A stretch of DNA of 64,000 bases, from positions 620,001 to 684,000 of the forward strand of contig NZ_CP022221.1 of the NCBI RefSeq assembly GCF_004114935.1. Reading direction: 5' to 3'. Below the pieces are notes generated by a model. The model was not told the origin of the DNA and searched no databases. It saw nothing but the letters and a program-made list of their open reading frames with translations. Positions 1 to 8,095 of this stretch are shown here, piece by piece. The number at the start of each line of letters is the position of its first letter. Positions within the stretch are counted from its first letter, which is position 1. The position numbers were made by a program, and so were the translations under genes. This stretch comes from Bradyrhizobium zhanjiangense. Its GTDB lineage: Bacteria > Pseudomonadota > Alphaproteobacteria > Rhizobiales > Xanthobacteraceae.

Positions 1-784
<784 letters not shown>

Positions 785-1267
785 TTAACCTGCGGGCCTT
801 TTCCGGATCAGGAATTTCTGCGTGCCCTCCAGCACCAGCTCCTTGCGCTGGTTGAACACGGTGCTTTTGAGCGTGACAACACCGGTCGTGCGACCCGGCA
901 CCAGCTCGGTGACTTCGAGCGCGGGATAAAGGGTGTCGTCGGCGAACACGGGATTGAGAAACCGGCTTGACTGCTCGAGGAAGCCGACCAGGGATTCCTC
1001 GACCATGAACGGAAACAGGCCGGCACCGGGCGCGGTGTGGATCAAGGTCTGGAAGCCGTGGGCGAGCAGATGCGGCATGCCGCGGGCGCGACAATATTCC
1101 ACGTCGTAGTGCACCGGATGGGTGTCGCCGCTTGCGGTCTGGAATGCCGCGAACACGGCGGAAGTCTGAGTGCGGCTCGGCAGCACGAAACGCTCGCCGA
1201 GGATGAAATCCTCAAACCAGCGTTGCGTTGGGATCATGCGATGCTGGGAGGGATCGAAATCGGTCAT
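785..1267 (-). CDS. MaoC-family dehydratase / hotdog-fold hydratase
   Basis: A 160-residue single hotdog protein. The hydratase-2 motif is visible as ASGDTHPVHYD, with Asp48 and His53 as the likely catalytic pair, followed by the usual GMPHLLAHG segment at the end of the hot-dog helix. Proteins of this class hydrate (or dehydrate) enoyl-CoA type thioesters, but the short single-domain form does not identify a substrate. It is transcribed in the same direction as obgE and lies 84 bp upstream of it, so it may be co-transcribed. No clear promoter was identified. The start is the ATG at 1265-1267. Confidence 0.85.
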   Translation of the reverse strand: MTDFDPSQHRMIPTQRWFEDFILGERFVLPSRTQTSAVFAAFQTASGDTHPVHYDVEYCRARGMPHLLAHGFQTLIHTAPGAGLFPFMVEESLVGFLEQSSRFLNPVFADDTLYPALEVTELVPGRTTGVVTLKSTVFNQRKELVLEGTQKFLIRKRPAG

Positions 1268-1422
1268 GCCGCGTCCTTTCGTCGGTATGAGTTCTATCGC
1301 TACCGCGATGCGAAGAGTGCGACAATCCGTTCAATTCGGCGCAAGTGGGCTTGTCCAGCGCGCCTGCGTCATTAAAACGACCGAAGCGACACTACTCGCC
1401 GTTTTTCGACGCTTCCTCCGCT

Positions 1423-1509
1423 CGTCATTGCGAGCGAAGCGAAGCGATCCAGACTGCTTCCGTGGAAACAGTCTGGATTGCTTCGTCGCAACAGCTCCTC
1501 GCAATGACG
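1423..1509. repeat. Dispersed palindromic repeat (CGTCATTGCGAG family)
   Basis: The outer arms CGTCATTGCGAG (1423-1434) and CTCGCAATGACG (1498-1509) are exact inverse complements, and an inner inverted pair (ATCCAGACTG / CAGTCTGGAT) lies around a short loop. The whole unit could fold into one long hairpin. A second member lies at 51001-51124. The element sits directly upstream of the DMT transporter start codon, so it probably contributes to that gene's leader. Confidence 0.85.
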
Positions 1510-1530
1510 GGTCTTCCACGAACGACAGCA

Positions 1531-2445
1531 ATGCCCTTCTTCAAGAATCTCTCCGCCTATGACGACCGCTCGGCACGGCTGGCCGGCATCGCCTTGATGG
1601 TGCTGTCGATCTTCATGTTCTCGTTCGGCGACGCCATGGGCAAGTTCCTGGTCGGCACCTATTCGGTGGGGCAGCTCTTGTTCCTGCGCGCCTGCGCGGC
1701 GCTGCTCTTGCTGTCGCCGCTGATCTGGCGGCAGCGTCACCACTTCCTGCAGCTGGAGCGGCCGCGCCTGCAGTTGTTTCGCGTCGTGCTGTCGACGCTG
1801 GAGGTGGCTGCCTTCTTCCTCGCGACCGTCTATCTGCCGCTCGCCGACGTCATCACCTATTATCTGGCCGGTCCGATCTTCGTCACCGCGATGTCGGCGA
1901 TCTTTTTGGGCGAGAAGGTCGGCTGGCGGCGCTGGACCGCCATCCTGATCGGTTTCTGCGGCGTCTTGATCGCGCTGCGGCCGTCCGCGCAGACTGTCAG
2001 CCTGCCGGCACTGATCGCGCTCGGCGGCAGTCTCTCCTTCGCAACGCTGATGCTGATCACGCGCAGCCTGCGCAAGACGCCCGATATCGTGATGGCGTCC
2101 TCGCAATTCATCGGCACGTTTTCGCTGGGTGCCGTGCTCTCGGCATTTCACTGGGTGCCGCCGACATCGGGCAGCCTCGTGATCTTCGCGCTTGCGGGAT
2201 GCGTCTCGGTCACCGCGCTGTTCTGCGTCAACCGCTCGCTGAAGCTCGCGCCGGCCAGTGTCGTGGTGCCCTACCAATATTCGATGATCGTCTGGGCGGT
2301 GATCTTCGGCTTCGTCGTGTTCGGCGACGTGCCTGAAGTCGCCACCATCGTCGGCGCCGCTATCATCATCGGCGCGGGATTCTATATTTACTTGCGGGAA
2401 CGCGATTTGGGGCGTGAGAACGCCGAGGTGAATCCGCCCGCTTAG
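1531..2445 (+). CDS. EamA/DMT-superfamily transporter
   Basis: A 304-residue integral membrane protein with about ten hydrophobic segments arranged as two EamA halves, the fold of the drug/metabolite transporter superfamily. Examples are SGIALMVLSIFMFSFGDAMGKF near the N-terminus and VVPYQYSMIVWAVIFGFVVF in the second half, which carries the usual conserved proline-tyrosine region. The start is set at ATG 1531 because the frame upstream is made of the palindromic repeat 1423-1509; ATG 1504 is an alternative lying inside the repeat. Direction and substrate cannot be told from sequence. Confidence 0.85.
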   Translation: MPFFKNLSAYDDRSARLAGIALMVLSIFMFSFGDAMGKFLVGTYSVGQLLFLRACAALLLLSPLIWRQRHHFLQLERPRLQLFRVVLSTLEVAAFFLATVYLPLADVITYYLAGPIFVTAMSAIFLGEKVGWRRWTAILIGFCGVLIALRPSAQTVSLPALIALGGSLSFATLMLITRSLRKTPDIVMASSQFIGTFSLGAVLSAFHWVPPTSGSLVIFALAGCVSVTALFCVNRSLKLAPASVVVPYQYSMIVWAVIFGFVVFGDVPEVATIVGAAIIIGAGFYIYLRERDLGRENAEVNPPA

Positions 2446-2450
2446 CTCTT

Positions 2451-2638
2451 ACCCTCCCTGGAGGGCCCTGGAGGGGGGATGTCGCTCGCGCGCCGTGCGA
2501 GCGGGGTGACAGTCTTTTCGCGAAGATGGTGCTTGGATTGGCGGTGGTGGGTGAGACCATTGCTGTGGCTTCACCCCACCCCGCTGCGCATTCCGCTTCG
2601 CTGCATGCGCATCGACCCTCCCCCTCCAGGGGAGGGTG
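2451..2638. repeat. Dispersed repeat with CCCTCC...GGAGGG arms
   Basis: This gene-free stretch carries inverted arms rich in ACCCTCCC and GGGAGGGT at both ends (accctccctggagggcc near 2451 and ccctccaggggagggt ending at 2638). A related unit is at 47644-47807. It separates the DMT gene (ending 2445) from the convergent GNAT gene (ending 2649). Confidence 0.7.
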
Positions 2639-2648
2639 ATCGGTGCAC

Positions 2649-3242
2649 CTACCTCATCCGCCTCGCACTGCTCCAGCTCTTCAGCGACGCCCACACACCG
2701 CGTGACAGGCGGAAGCAATCGACGGGCGTGGACGATCCCAGCGCCAGGAAGCGGTGCAGCTGGACGCCGCTCCACTGGAAGCCGCACTTCTCCAGCACCT
2801 TGCGCGAGGCCGGGTTGGTGACGCGCGCGCCGGCATAGAGATGGTCGTCCTCGAACTCCTCGAAGAAGAAGTCGATCGCGCCGCGTGCGGCCTCGGTGGC
2901 AAAGCCCTGGCCCCAATGCTCGACGCCGAGCCAGTAGCCGAGCTCGGCATTGTCCGGCGTGGAGCAGTCGATGCCGACCATGCCGATCGGCCCGCTGTCG
3001 TGCTCGATCAGGAACACGGTCTCGCTGCCGAGCGCGGCGGTGGCGCGGATGAATTCAACGGCGTCGTCCTGCGAATAGGGATGCGGCAGGCGGCGGGTGT
3101 TTTCTGCGATGCGGCGGTCGTTGGCGAGCCGGGCGATGGTCCTGACGTCGGCGAGTGTCGGCCGCCGCAAGGTCAGCCGCTCGGTGGCGACGACACTCGG
3201 TCTCGCCTCCTGCAAGGTCACGCTCGAGAAATCCTGCAACAT
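2649..3242 (-). CDS. GNAT-family N-acetyltransferase (RimJ/RimL type)
   Basis: A protein of about 197 residues. The N-terminal ERLTLRRPTLADV strand-helix unit is typical of the RimJ/RimL/Acetyltransf_3 branch. The acetyl-CoA binding region appears as GYWLGVEHWGQGFATEA, with the pyrophosphate-binding QGFATEA turn, and VTNPASRKVLEKCGF is the usual closing motif. The target may be a ribosomal-protein N-terminus, an amine or an antibiotic. The ATG at 3240-3242 is preferred because an AGGAG lies a few bases upstream; a GTG at 3263 would add seven residues. A terminator for the rplU-rpmA unit lies just upstream, so the gene is probably transcribed on its own. Confidence 0.88.
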   Translation of the reverse strand: MLQDFSSVTLQEARPSVVATERLTLRRPTLADVRTIARLANDRRIAENTRRLPHPYSQDDAVEFIRATAALGSETVFLIEHDSGPIGMVGIDCSTPDNAELGYWLGVEHWGQGFATEAARGAIDFFFEEFEDDHLYAGARVTNPASRKVLEKCGFQWSGVQLHRFLALGSSTPVDCFRLSRGVWASLKSWSSARRMR

Positions 3243-3282
3243 GTCCGGCTCCTGGAAAGTCACTAAGTCAAAGTGAGCAAGT

Positions 3283-3316
3283 CAAAGAAAAGGGGAGGCC
3301 GGTTTCCCGCCTCCCC
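3283..3316 (-). terminator. Rho-independent terminator of the rplU-rpmA operon
   Basis: Read on the minus strand, GGGGAGGC pairs with GCCTCCCC around a GGGAAACC loop region and is followed by TTTTCTTT. It lies 79 bp past the rpmA stop and just upstream of the GNAT start, which fits termination of the ribosomal-protein transcript. Confidence 0.85.
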
Positions 3317-3394
3317 TGGAGCCTTCGATCTCTATGATCTCTAGGACTCCGCCGGTTTGGTCAGGACCCGGCGGATTCCCATTTGATCCGCCGT

Positions 3395-3664
3395 CTATTC
3401 AGCCGCCTCTGCGATCGGGAGCACCGATACGAAGGTGCGGCCCTTGGCTTTGGCCTGGAACGAAACACGACCTTCGACCTTGGCGAACAAAGTGTGGTCC
3501 GTGCCCATGCCGACATTAAGGCCGGGGTGCCAGGTGGTGCCGCGCTGACGCGCAATGATGTTGCCGGGAGCGACGATCTCCCCGCCGAACGCCTTGATGC
3601 CGAGGCGCTTGCCCTTGGAATCGCGTCCGTTACGCGATGAACCGCCTGCTTTTTTGTGAGCCAT
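3395..3664 (-). CDS. rpmA: 50S ribosomal protein L27
   Basis: An 89-residue protein beginning [20 protein letters not shown], the diagnostic L27 N-terminus that reaches the peptidyl-transferase centre. It continues with the conserved [17 protein letters not shown] and the [16 protein letters not shown] core. The C-terminus ends in a short Ala/Glu tail. It lies 102 bp downstream of rplU on the same strand, the near-universal rplU-rpmA pair. GGAGACGAGCC upstream of the ATG serves as ribosome binding site. The gap between the two genes carries a small inverted repeat (AATTCACGAATT region) that may tune rpmA expression. Confidence 0.98.
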   Translation of the reverse strand: MAHKKAGGSSRNGRDSKGKRLGIKAFGGEIVAPGNIIARQRGTTWHPGLNVGMGTDHTLFAKVEGRVSFQAKAKGRTFVSVLPIAEAAE

Positions 3665-3766
3665 GGCTCGTCTCCGAAATCCTACGTATGTCTAGATCAA
3701 TTCCTTGACGGAATCATTTCACGATTTCTCACGCATCAATTCGTGAATTGGCGTGATCAAATCTCG

Positions 3767-4153
3767 TTATTCGGCGGCTTCCTTCGCGGCTTCCTTGGCC
3801 ACCTTCTCCTTCTTCGGACGCGGGCCCTTGGTGGGCTTGGCGCCGTCGGTCAGGATCTCGCTGACACGCAGCACCGTGATCTCGTCGCGGTAGCCGCGCT
3901 TGCGGCGCGAGTTCTTGCGGCGGCGCTTCTTGAACGCGATGACCTTCGGTCCGCGCTTGTGGTCGAGCACCTCGACCGCAACGGACGCGCCTGCGACCGT
4001 CGGGACGCCCAGGACCGGCGTGTCGCCGCCGACCACCAGAACTTCATTCAACTGCACGATCGTGCCGACTTCGCCGGCGATCTTGCCTACTTCGAGAACA
4101 TCATCCGGCACGACGCGGTATTGCTTGCCGCCGGTTTTGATGACTGCGAACAT
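3767..4153 (-). CDS. rplU: 50S ribosomal protein L21
   Basis: A 128-residue protein starting [14 protein letters not shown], the L21 signature, with the conserved [22 protein letters not shown] rRNA-binding segment. The C-terminal 25 residues are an Ala/Lys/Glu-rich tail ([14 protein letters not shown]) longer than in Escherichia coli, as is common in alphaproteobacteria. It is the first gene of the rplU-rpmA operon. AGGAAAAAAAAG precedes the ATG, and a GC-rich hairpin is found in the leader. Confidence 0.98.
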   Translation of the reverse strand: MFAVIKTGGKQYRVVPDDVLEVGKIAGEVGTIVQLNEVLVVGGDTPVLGVPTVAGASVAVEVLDHKRGPKVIAFKKRRRKNSRRKRGYRDEITVLRVSEILTDGAKPTKGPRPKKEKVAKEAAKEAAE

Positions 4154-4177
4154 CTTTTTTTTCCTTCGTGTTCAATC

Positions 4178-4206
4178 CCGGCCTCGCGACAGTTTGTCGG
4201 GGCCGG
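4178..4206 (-). promoter_or_regulatory. GC-rich hairpin in the rplU 5' leader
   Basis: CCGGCC (4178-4183) pairs with GGCCGG (4201-4206), with inner arms CGACA/TGTCG. In rplU mRNA this hairpin would sit about 25 nt before the start codon. On the plus strand it is followed by CTTTTTG and so would look like a terminator for antisense transcription towards rplU. The rest of the 4154-4486 gap holds the promoters of rplU and of the ROK-type gene but no gene that I can support. Confidence 0.45.
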
Positions 4207-4486
4207 CTTTTTGTCAGTCGCTACGGGTTTATGCGAGTTTTGTGCGGGCGGGAGTTATCCCTTTGAAAACCCACGCAAAAGCAAGCGGCGCGAGAAACGC
4301 CCCGCGCCGGCTGTGGGACTTATAGCCGCCGGACGCCGCAAGTCAAGGAAAAGCGAGCGAAAACGGTCAGGATTTGAAGGATTTGGACCCATTCCGGTGT
4401 ATGGGCCGAATCTGCGGCCGACTTGAAACCAACGGGTTCCCTCCCCGTTGTGTCCTCGCAAATCGGACACGCGGGCAAGGGCTATC

Positions 4487-5617
4487 ATGGCAGCAGACCA
4501 GCTGGTCAACACGACGGGCATCGCCCAGCACGGGGCGAGCCGCCTGCCGTCGGTCGACGTCGACAGCTTCAACATCGAGCTCAAGGACGACGAGGGCTTT
4601 CTGGGTGACCGCGCCAGCAAGGGCGCGTTCCGCGAGATCCTCGAAGAGTGGCGCAAACCGCTGCGCAAGAGCGGCGAGGATCCCTTCGGCGACGAGCCGT
4701 CCGACAAGATCAGCAAAAAGGCCCTCGATGCCGTTCTGGTCGGCGACGACACCGAGGCCACGGCCGTCGTGCATAGCGCGATCGAGGATTTCGCGCAGGA
4801 GCTCGCTTACGTCACGCGGCGGTTCCTCAAAACCAAGTCCTGGGCCAAGACCGACTGCATTGTGGTCGGCGGCGGCTTTCGCGCGAGCCGGCTCGGCGAA
4901 ATTGCCATTGCCCGGGCCGAGATCATCCTCAAGTCGGAAGGCTTCCAGGTCGATCTGGTGCCAATCCGATTCGACCCTGACGATGCCGGCTTGATCGGAG
5001 CCCTGCACCTCGCGCCGTCCTGGATTTTCGAGGCCTATGACAGCATCCTCGCGGTCGACATCGGTGGAACCAACATCCGCTGCGGGATCGTGGAGACACG
5101 CTGGAAGAAGGCGCCCGATCTGTCCAAGGCCGCGGTCTTCAAATCCGATCTGTGGCGCCATGCCGATGATGAGCCGAGCCGCGAGGCCGCGGTGAAGCGG
5201 CTGGTCAAGATGCTCGAAGGGCTCATCGAGGATGCCGAAGCTGAAGGCTTCAAGCTCGCGCCGTTCATCGGCATCGCCTGTCCCGGCGTGATCGATGCGG
5301 ACGGCTCCATCGAGAAAGGTGCGCAGAACCTGCCCGGCAATTGGGAGAGCAGTAAGTTCAACCTGCCGGCGAGCCTCGTCGAAGCCATCCCTGAGATCGG
5401 CGAGCACGACACCGCGGTCGTGATGCACAATGACGGCGTGGTTCAGGGCCTTGCGGAAGTGCCGTTCATGCAGCACGTCGATCGCTGGGGCGTGCTCACC
5501 ATCGGCACCGGCCTTGGCAATGCGCGTTTCACCAACCGCCGCAAGGAGGGCGCCAACGGAAAAGACCGGGATTCCACGGAGAACGGCAAGAAAAAGGGCA
5601 AGAATGACAAGGAGTAA
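4487..5617 (+). CDS. ROK-type ASKHA protein with circularly permuted motif order
   Basis: A 376-residue protein with all the main ROK (repressor/ORF/kinase sugar-kinase) motifs in an unexpected order. Residues 124-130 (CIVVGGG) and 165-174 (DDAGLIGALH) match the C-terminal half of a normal ROK kinase. They are followed by LAVDIGGTNIRCGI at 188-201, which is the normal N-terminal phosphate-1 loop, then IACPGVID, a HNDG segment (probable catalytic Asp) and, near the end, LTIGTGLGNARF (phosphate-2 loop). The protein ends in a Lys-rich tail (KKKGKNDKE). The zinc motif CxCGxxGC of ROK kinases is absent. The start is ATG 4487. A sugar-kinase or sugar-sensing role is plausible, but no helix-turn-helix is seen. 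The gene stands alone and ends before a strong terminator. Confidence 0.75.
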   Translation: MAADQLVNTTGIAQHGASRLPSVDVDSFNIELKDDEGFLGDRASKGAFREILEEWRKPLRKSGEDPFGDEPSDKISKKALDAVLVGDDTEATAVVHSAIEDFAQELAYVTRRFLKTKSWAKTDCIVVGGGFRASRLGEIAIARAEIILKSEGFQVDLVPIRFDPDDAGLIGALHLAPSWIFEAYDSILAVDIGGTNIRCGIVETRWKKAPDLSKAAVFKSDLWRHADDEPSREAAVKRLVKMLEGLIEDAEAEGFKLAPFIGIACPGVIDADGSIEKGAQNLPGNWESSKFNLPASLVEAIPEIGEHDTAVVMHNDGVVQGLAEVPFMQHVDRWGVLTIGTGLGNARFTNRRKEGANGKDRDSTENGKKKGKNDKE

Positions 5618-5741
5618 CCTTGACCGGTTAGGTTAAGGGGCGGATTGCGTTGCGCGATGCGGGCTGCACGCTAGGGTCGAATCGTCGCTTCACTCGGCCG
5701 GCGAAGCCGCCCTTCCCGGTCAGTATTTCAATGAGCGGCAA

Positions 5742-5786
5742 GGGACCGCCAGTGTTTACCGCGTCTGGCGGTCCCACCCCGTTTTT
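5742..5786 (+). terminator. Rho-independent terminator downstream of the ROK-type gene
   Basis: GGGACCGCCAG (5742-5752) pairs perfectly with CTGGCGGTCCC (5765-5775) and is followed after CACCCCG by TTTTT at 5782-5786. It is on the strand of the gene ending at 5617. Confidence 0.85.
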
Positions 5787-5800
5787 CTGACGCTTGCTCC

Positions 5801-5965
5801 GCCTCTCCCGCTTGCAGGAGAGGCGGACGCGCCCCGCGCGATGCGAAGCATCGTCCCGCGCGCGGCGGGTGAGGGCTCTCGCCGCGTCGGGACGTCCTCA
5901 GCAATCCAACAATCCCATTGTGGAAACACCCTGTCCCCGACCTCTCCCGCAAGCGGGAGAGGGAG
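5801..5965. repeat. Dispersed repeat with CCTCTCCCGC...GGGAGAGG arms
   Basis: Short inverted units (CTCTCCCGCTTGCAGGAGAG at the left end, CTCTCCCGCAAGCGGGAGAG at the right end) flank a GC-rich middle containing a further GCGCGCG palindrome. A related element is at 42971-43112. With the terminator at 5742-5786, it fills the 5618-5998 gap; no gene is seen there. Confidence 0.7.
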
Positions 5966-5998
5966 TGCACCTCCATCATCGCACGAGCTCCCCTTGAT

Positions 5999-6862
5999 TC
6001 AGCTCCAGCCGATGCGCTGAAAGAACGCCGCGATCTCCACGGCCGCGCGATCCGGATCTTCCCGATGCGGGAAGTGCCCGACGTCCGGAAACATCGCCAG
6101 ATCGAGTTCGCTGAAGGTTTCGCCGAGCCGATCGGTCCAGGCATAGGGAAACAACGGGTCGTGCTCGGCCCAGCGCACGCAGGTCGGCACGTTGATCGGC
6201 GGCAGGCGCGGCGCCTCACCCTTCATCATCGCGATGCGCCCGGCATGCGAGGCGCGATAATGCGCAAAGCCGCCGGCGAGATTGCCGTCCTTGAGGAAGT
6301 TGTCGGCGAAGGCGTCGAGCACGTCGTCGAAGGCATTTTTCCGGTGCGCCCAGCCTTTGAGGAAGTGGCTGATATAGAGCCGGCAGGTCTCGCGGCTGGC
6401 GCCGACCAGTGCCGGGGCCATCTCCATCTGCTGAAAGGACTGGTACCAGATGTGGTTGAGCCTATCGGGGGCCGCCATGCGCGGCCCGATGCCGGGATAG
6501 ACGAAATCGAAGAAGAACAGCCCGGTGAGCCGTCCCGGTGCCTGCCGGGCCAGGGGCTGCATCACGGCGCCGCCGACGTCATGACCCACGACGCCGAATC
6601 GGTCGATGCCGAGCCCGTCCATCAGCGCCAGCATGTCCGCCGCATGGCCATCCGGCCCGTAAGGGCCATCGGGCTTGTCGCTGTCACCAAAGCCGCGCAA
6701 ATCGGGCGCGATCAGCATGAAGCGATCCGAAAGCCTAGATATCACCGACTCCCAGGTCCGCCAGAATTCCGGCCAACCATGCAGCAAAAGCAGCGGTTTG
6801 CCCCGTCCTGCGCGAACCAGGTGGAAATCGGCGCCATTGGCCGCGATCGTCAGATGCTCCAC
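5999..6862 (-). CDS. Alpha/beta hydrolase (epoxide hydrolase / haloacetate dehalogenase type)
   Basis: A 287-residue alpha/beta-hydrolase. The oxyanion motif HGWPE is at 28-32, the nucleophile elbow GHDVGG at 93-98 makes Asp95 the nucleophile, and DVGHFPH places the base at His263. An Asp nucleophile instead of Ser, together with HGWPE, points to epoxide hydrolases and fluoroacetate/haloacetate dehalogenases, which form an ester intermediate on Asp. The cap region (residues about 130-210) contains conserved Trp and Tyr residues (HIWYQSFQQME). The natural substrate is not predictable. It is monocistronic, convergent with the plus-strand repeat region and 136 bp from tRNA-Ser. Confidence 0.88.
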   Translation of the reverse strand: MEHLTIAANGADFHLVRAGRGKPLLLLHGWPEFWRTWESVISRLSDRFMLIAPDLRGFGDSDKPDGPYGPDGHAADMLALMDGLGIDRFGVVGHDVGGAVMQPLARQAPGRLTGLFFFDFVYPGIGPRMAAPDRLNHIWYQSFQQMEMAPALVGASRETCRLYISHFLKGWAHRKNAFDDVLDAFADNFLKDGNLAGGFAHYRASHAGRIAMMKGEAPRLPPINVPTCVRWAEHDPLFPYAWTDRLGETFSELDLAMFPDVGHFPHREDPDRAAVEIAAFFQRIGWS

Positions 6863-6998
6863 GGCGGTTCCTTTCGGAATGAGAGGGAAGGGATGAAACA
6901 GGCGGCGGATTTTCGCCTTTCGCGCCTTGTCTGGCCGGCCATCCTCGCCTATTACACGCCCCGACCACAGGGGTTCCTACCTCTTATCGGCACCTTCA

Positions 6999-7088
6999 GG
7001 AGAGGTGGCAGAGTGGTTGAATGCACCGCACTCGAAATGCGGCATAGGTGCAAGCCTATCGGGGGTTCGAATCCCTCCCTCTCCGCCA
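6999..7088 (+). tRNA. tRNA-Ser (anticodon CGA)
   Basis: A 90-nt gene. The acceptor stem GGAGAGG pairs with CCTCTCC and is followed by discriminator G and an encoded CCA (7086-7088). The anticodon stem CCGCA/TGCGG holds the loop CTCGAAA (anticodon CGA), a long class II variable arm (GCATAGGTGCAAGCCTATC) follows, and the T loop is TTCGAAT. The length and the long variable arm are those of serine tRNA. It ends three bases from the stop of the LysR gene on the other strand. Confidence 0.97.
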
Positions 7089-7091
7089 TTA

Positions 7092-7991
7092 TCAAGTAGA
7101 TCGCTCCGCTAGCACCGTCCTCGCCGTCGCCACAAACGCTTGCGCCGCCGGCGAGAGAGTTCGTCCCTGGCGCTGTAGCAGCGATACCGGGCGGGTGATG
7201 GCCGGGCGCACCAGCGGCTTCGCGATCAGCGTCGGGAATTGATCGGCCGGTAGCATCGTTGCGGGAAGGATGGCGAGGCCGAGGCCCTGCGCGGTCATGG
7301 CGAGCGCGGTGTTGATCAGCGTCACTTCATAGGTCGGCGAGAGGCGCTTGCCCTGCGCGCCCAATGCCTGATCGATCTGCATGCGGATCCGCGTCTCGCG
7401 CCGCATTGCAATCGTCGGGAGCTGTGACAGCTCATCCCATGTCAGCGCGCGCCGCGCAGCGAAGTCGGCGGTGCGGCGGCCGATTGCGCTCAGGCGACCG
7501 CGGGCCAGGGTCTCGACCGACATCTCCGCGATCTCGCCCTCCACGCTGCCGATCGCGAACTCTGCATCGGTTGCAATCATGCGCGGAACGAGATCGTCCG
7601 CGGCAACGTCGCGCATGTCGATCTCAATGTCCGGATAGCCTGCGCGGAATTTCGCTAACACCAAAGGCAGCAGCGCCGATGCGGCGCCGGCTGACGCGAG
7701 GAACACGACGCGACCTGCGCGCGCCTGCGCGAGGTCATGCATGCGCCGTGACAGTCCTTGTGCATCGCTGAGCATCCGTTCGGCGGCATGAAAAGCTTCG
7801 TCGGCGGCCAGCGTTGGCTGCACGGACCGCGTGGAGCGATCGAACAGCCTGACGCCAAGTTGGACCTCGAGCTGCTGGACCAAGAGGCTCGCCGCCGATT
7901 GCGTGATCCCGAGCTCGCGCGCGGCCCGCGTGATGCTGCGCGTCCGGTACACGCCGGTGAAGGCTTGCAGCTGCCTCAAGGTGACATTCAT
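7092..7991 (-). CDS. LysR-family transcriptional regulator
   Basis: A 299-residue LTTR. The winged HTH at residues 1-60 (TLRQLQAFTGVYRTRSITRAARELGITQSAASLLVQQLE) is typical. The effector-binding domain follows from about residue 90 (GRVVFLASAGAASALLPLVLAKF) and contains the usual GLGLAILPA hinge near 235. The start is ATG 7991; a TTG at 7997 would add two residues. It is divergent from the FAD monooxygenase with a palindrome-containing gap of 104 bp, which points to control of that gene and probably of the Bug gene behind it. Confidence 0.93.
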   Translation of the reverse strand: MNVTLRQLQAFTGVYRTRSITRAARELGITQSAASLLVQQLEVQLGVRLFDRSTRSVQPTLAADEAFHAAERMLSDAQGLSRRMHDLAQARAGRVVFLASAGAASALLPLVLAKFRAGYPDIEIDMRDVAADDLVPRMIATDAEFAIGSVEGEIAEMSVETLARGRLSAIGRRTADFAARRALTWDELSQLPTIAMRRETRIRMQIDQALGAQGKRLSPTYEVTLINTALAMTAQGLGLAILPATMLPADQFPTLIAKPLVRPAITRPVSLLQRQGRTLSPAAQAFVATARTVLAERST

Positions 7992-7999
7992 AGGCAATG

Positions 8000-8038
8000 C
8001 TCATGAATTGATGAGTTCTTTCTGGCTTATCTCATAAG
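8000..8038. promoter_or_regulatory. Candidate LysR operator between the divergent genes
   Basis: Two dyads lie in the gap: CTCAT-GAATTG-ATGAG at 8000-8015 and CTTAT-CTC-ATAAG at 8026-8038, both with perfect 5-bp arms. Two spaced dyads between divergent promoters is the usual layout of LTTR recognition and activation sites. Which one is bound is inference. Confidence 0.5.
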
Positions 8039-8095
8039 CGACCCTGCAATAAAATGCATGCTGCGTGGACAGGGAATCCGCGGGTGAAGCATGGG

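Noticed and set aside
1423..1509. A repeat array resembling CRISPR
   Set aside because: The repeated units are single long palindromes scattered over the window; there are no regularly spaced repeats with unique spacers and no cas genes.
4367..5476. A 369-codon open frame opposite the ROK-type gene
   Set aside because: The plus-strand translation has recognisable ASKHA motifs, while the minus-strand one is composition-driven.
6999..7100. tRNA-Ser 3' end as an attachment site for an integrated element
   Set aside because: No integrase, no direct repeat of the tRNA 3' end and no change of gene content next to it.
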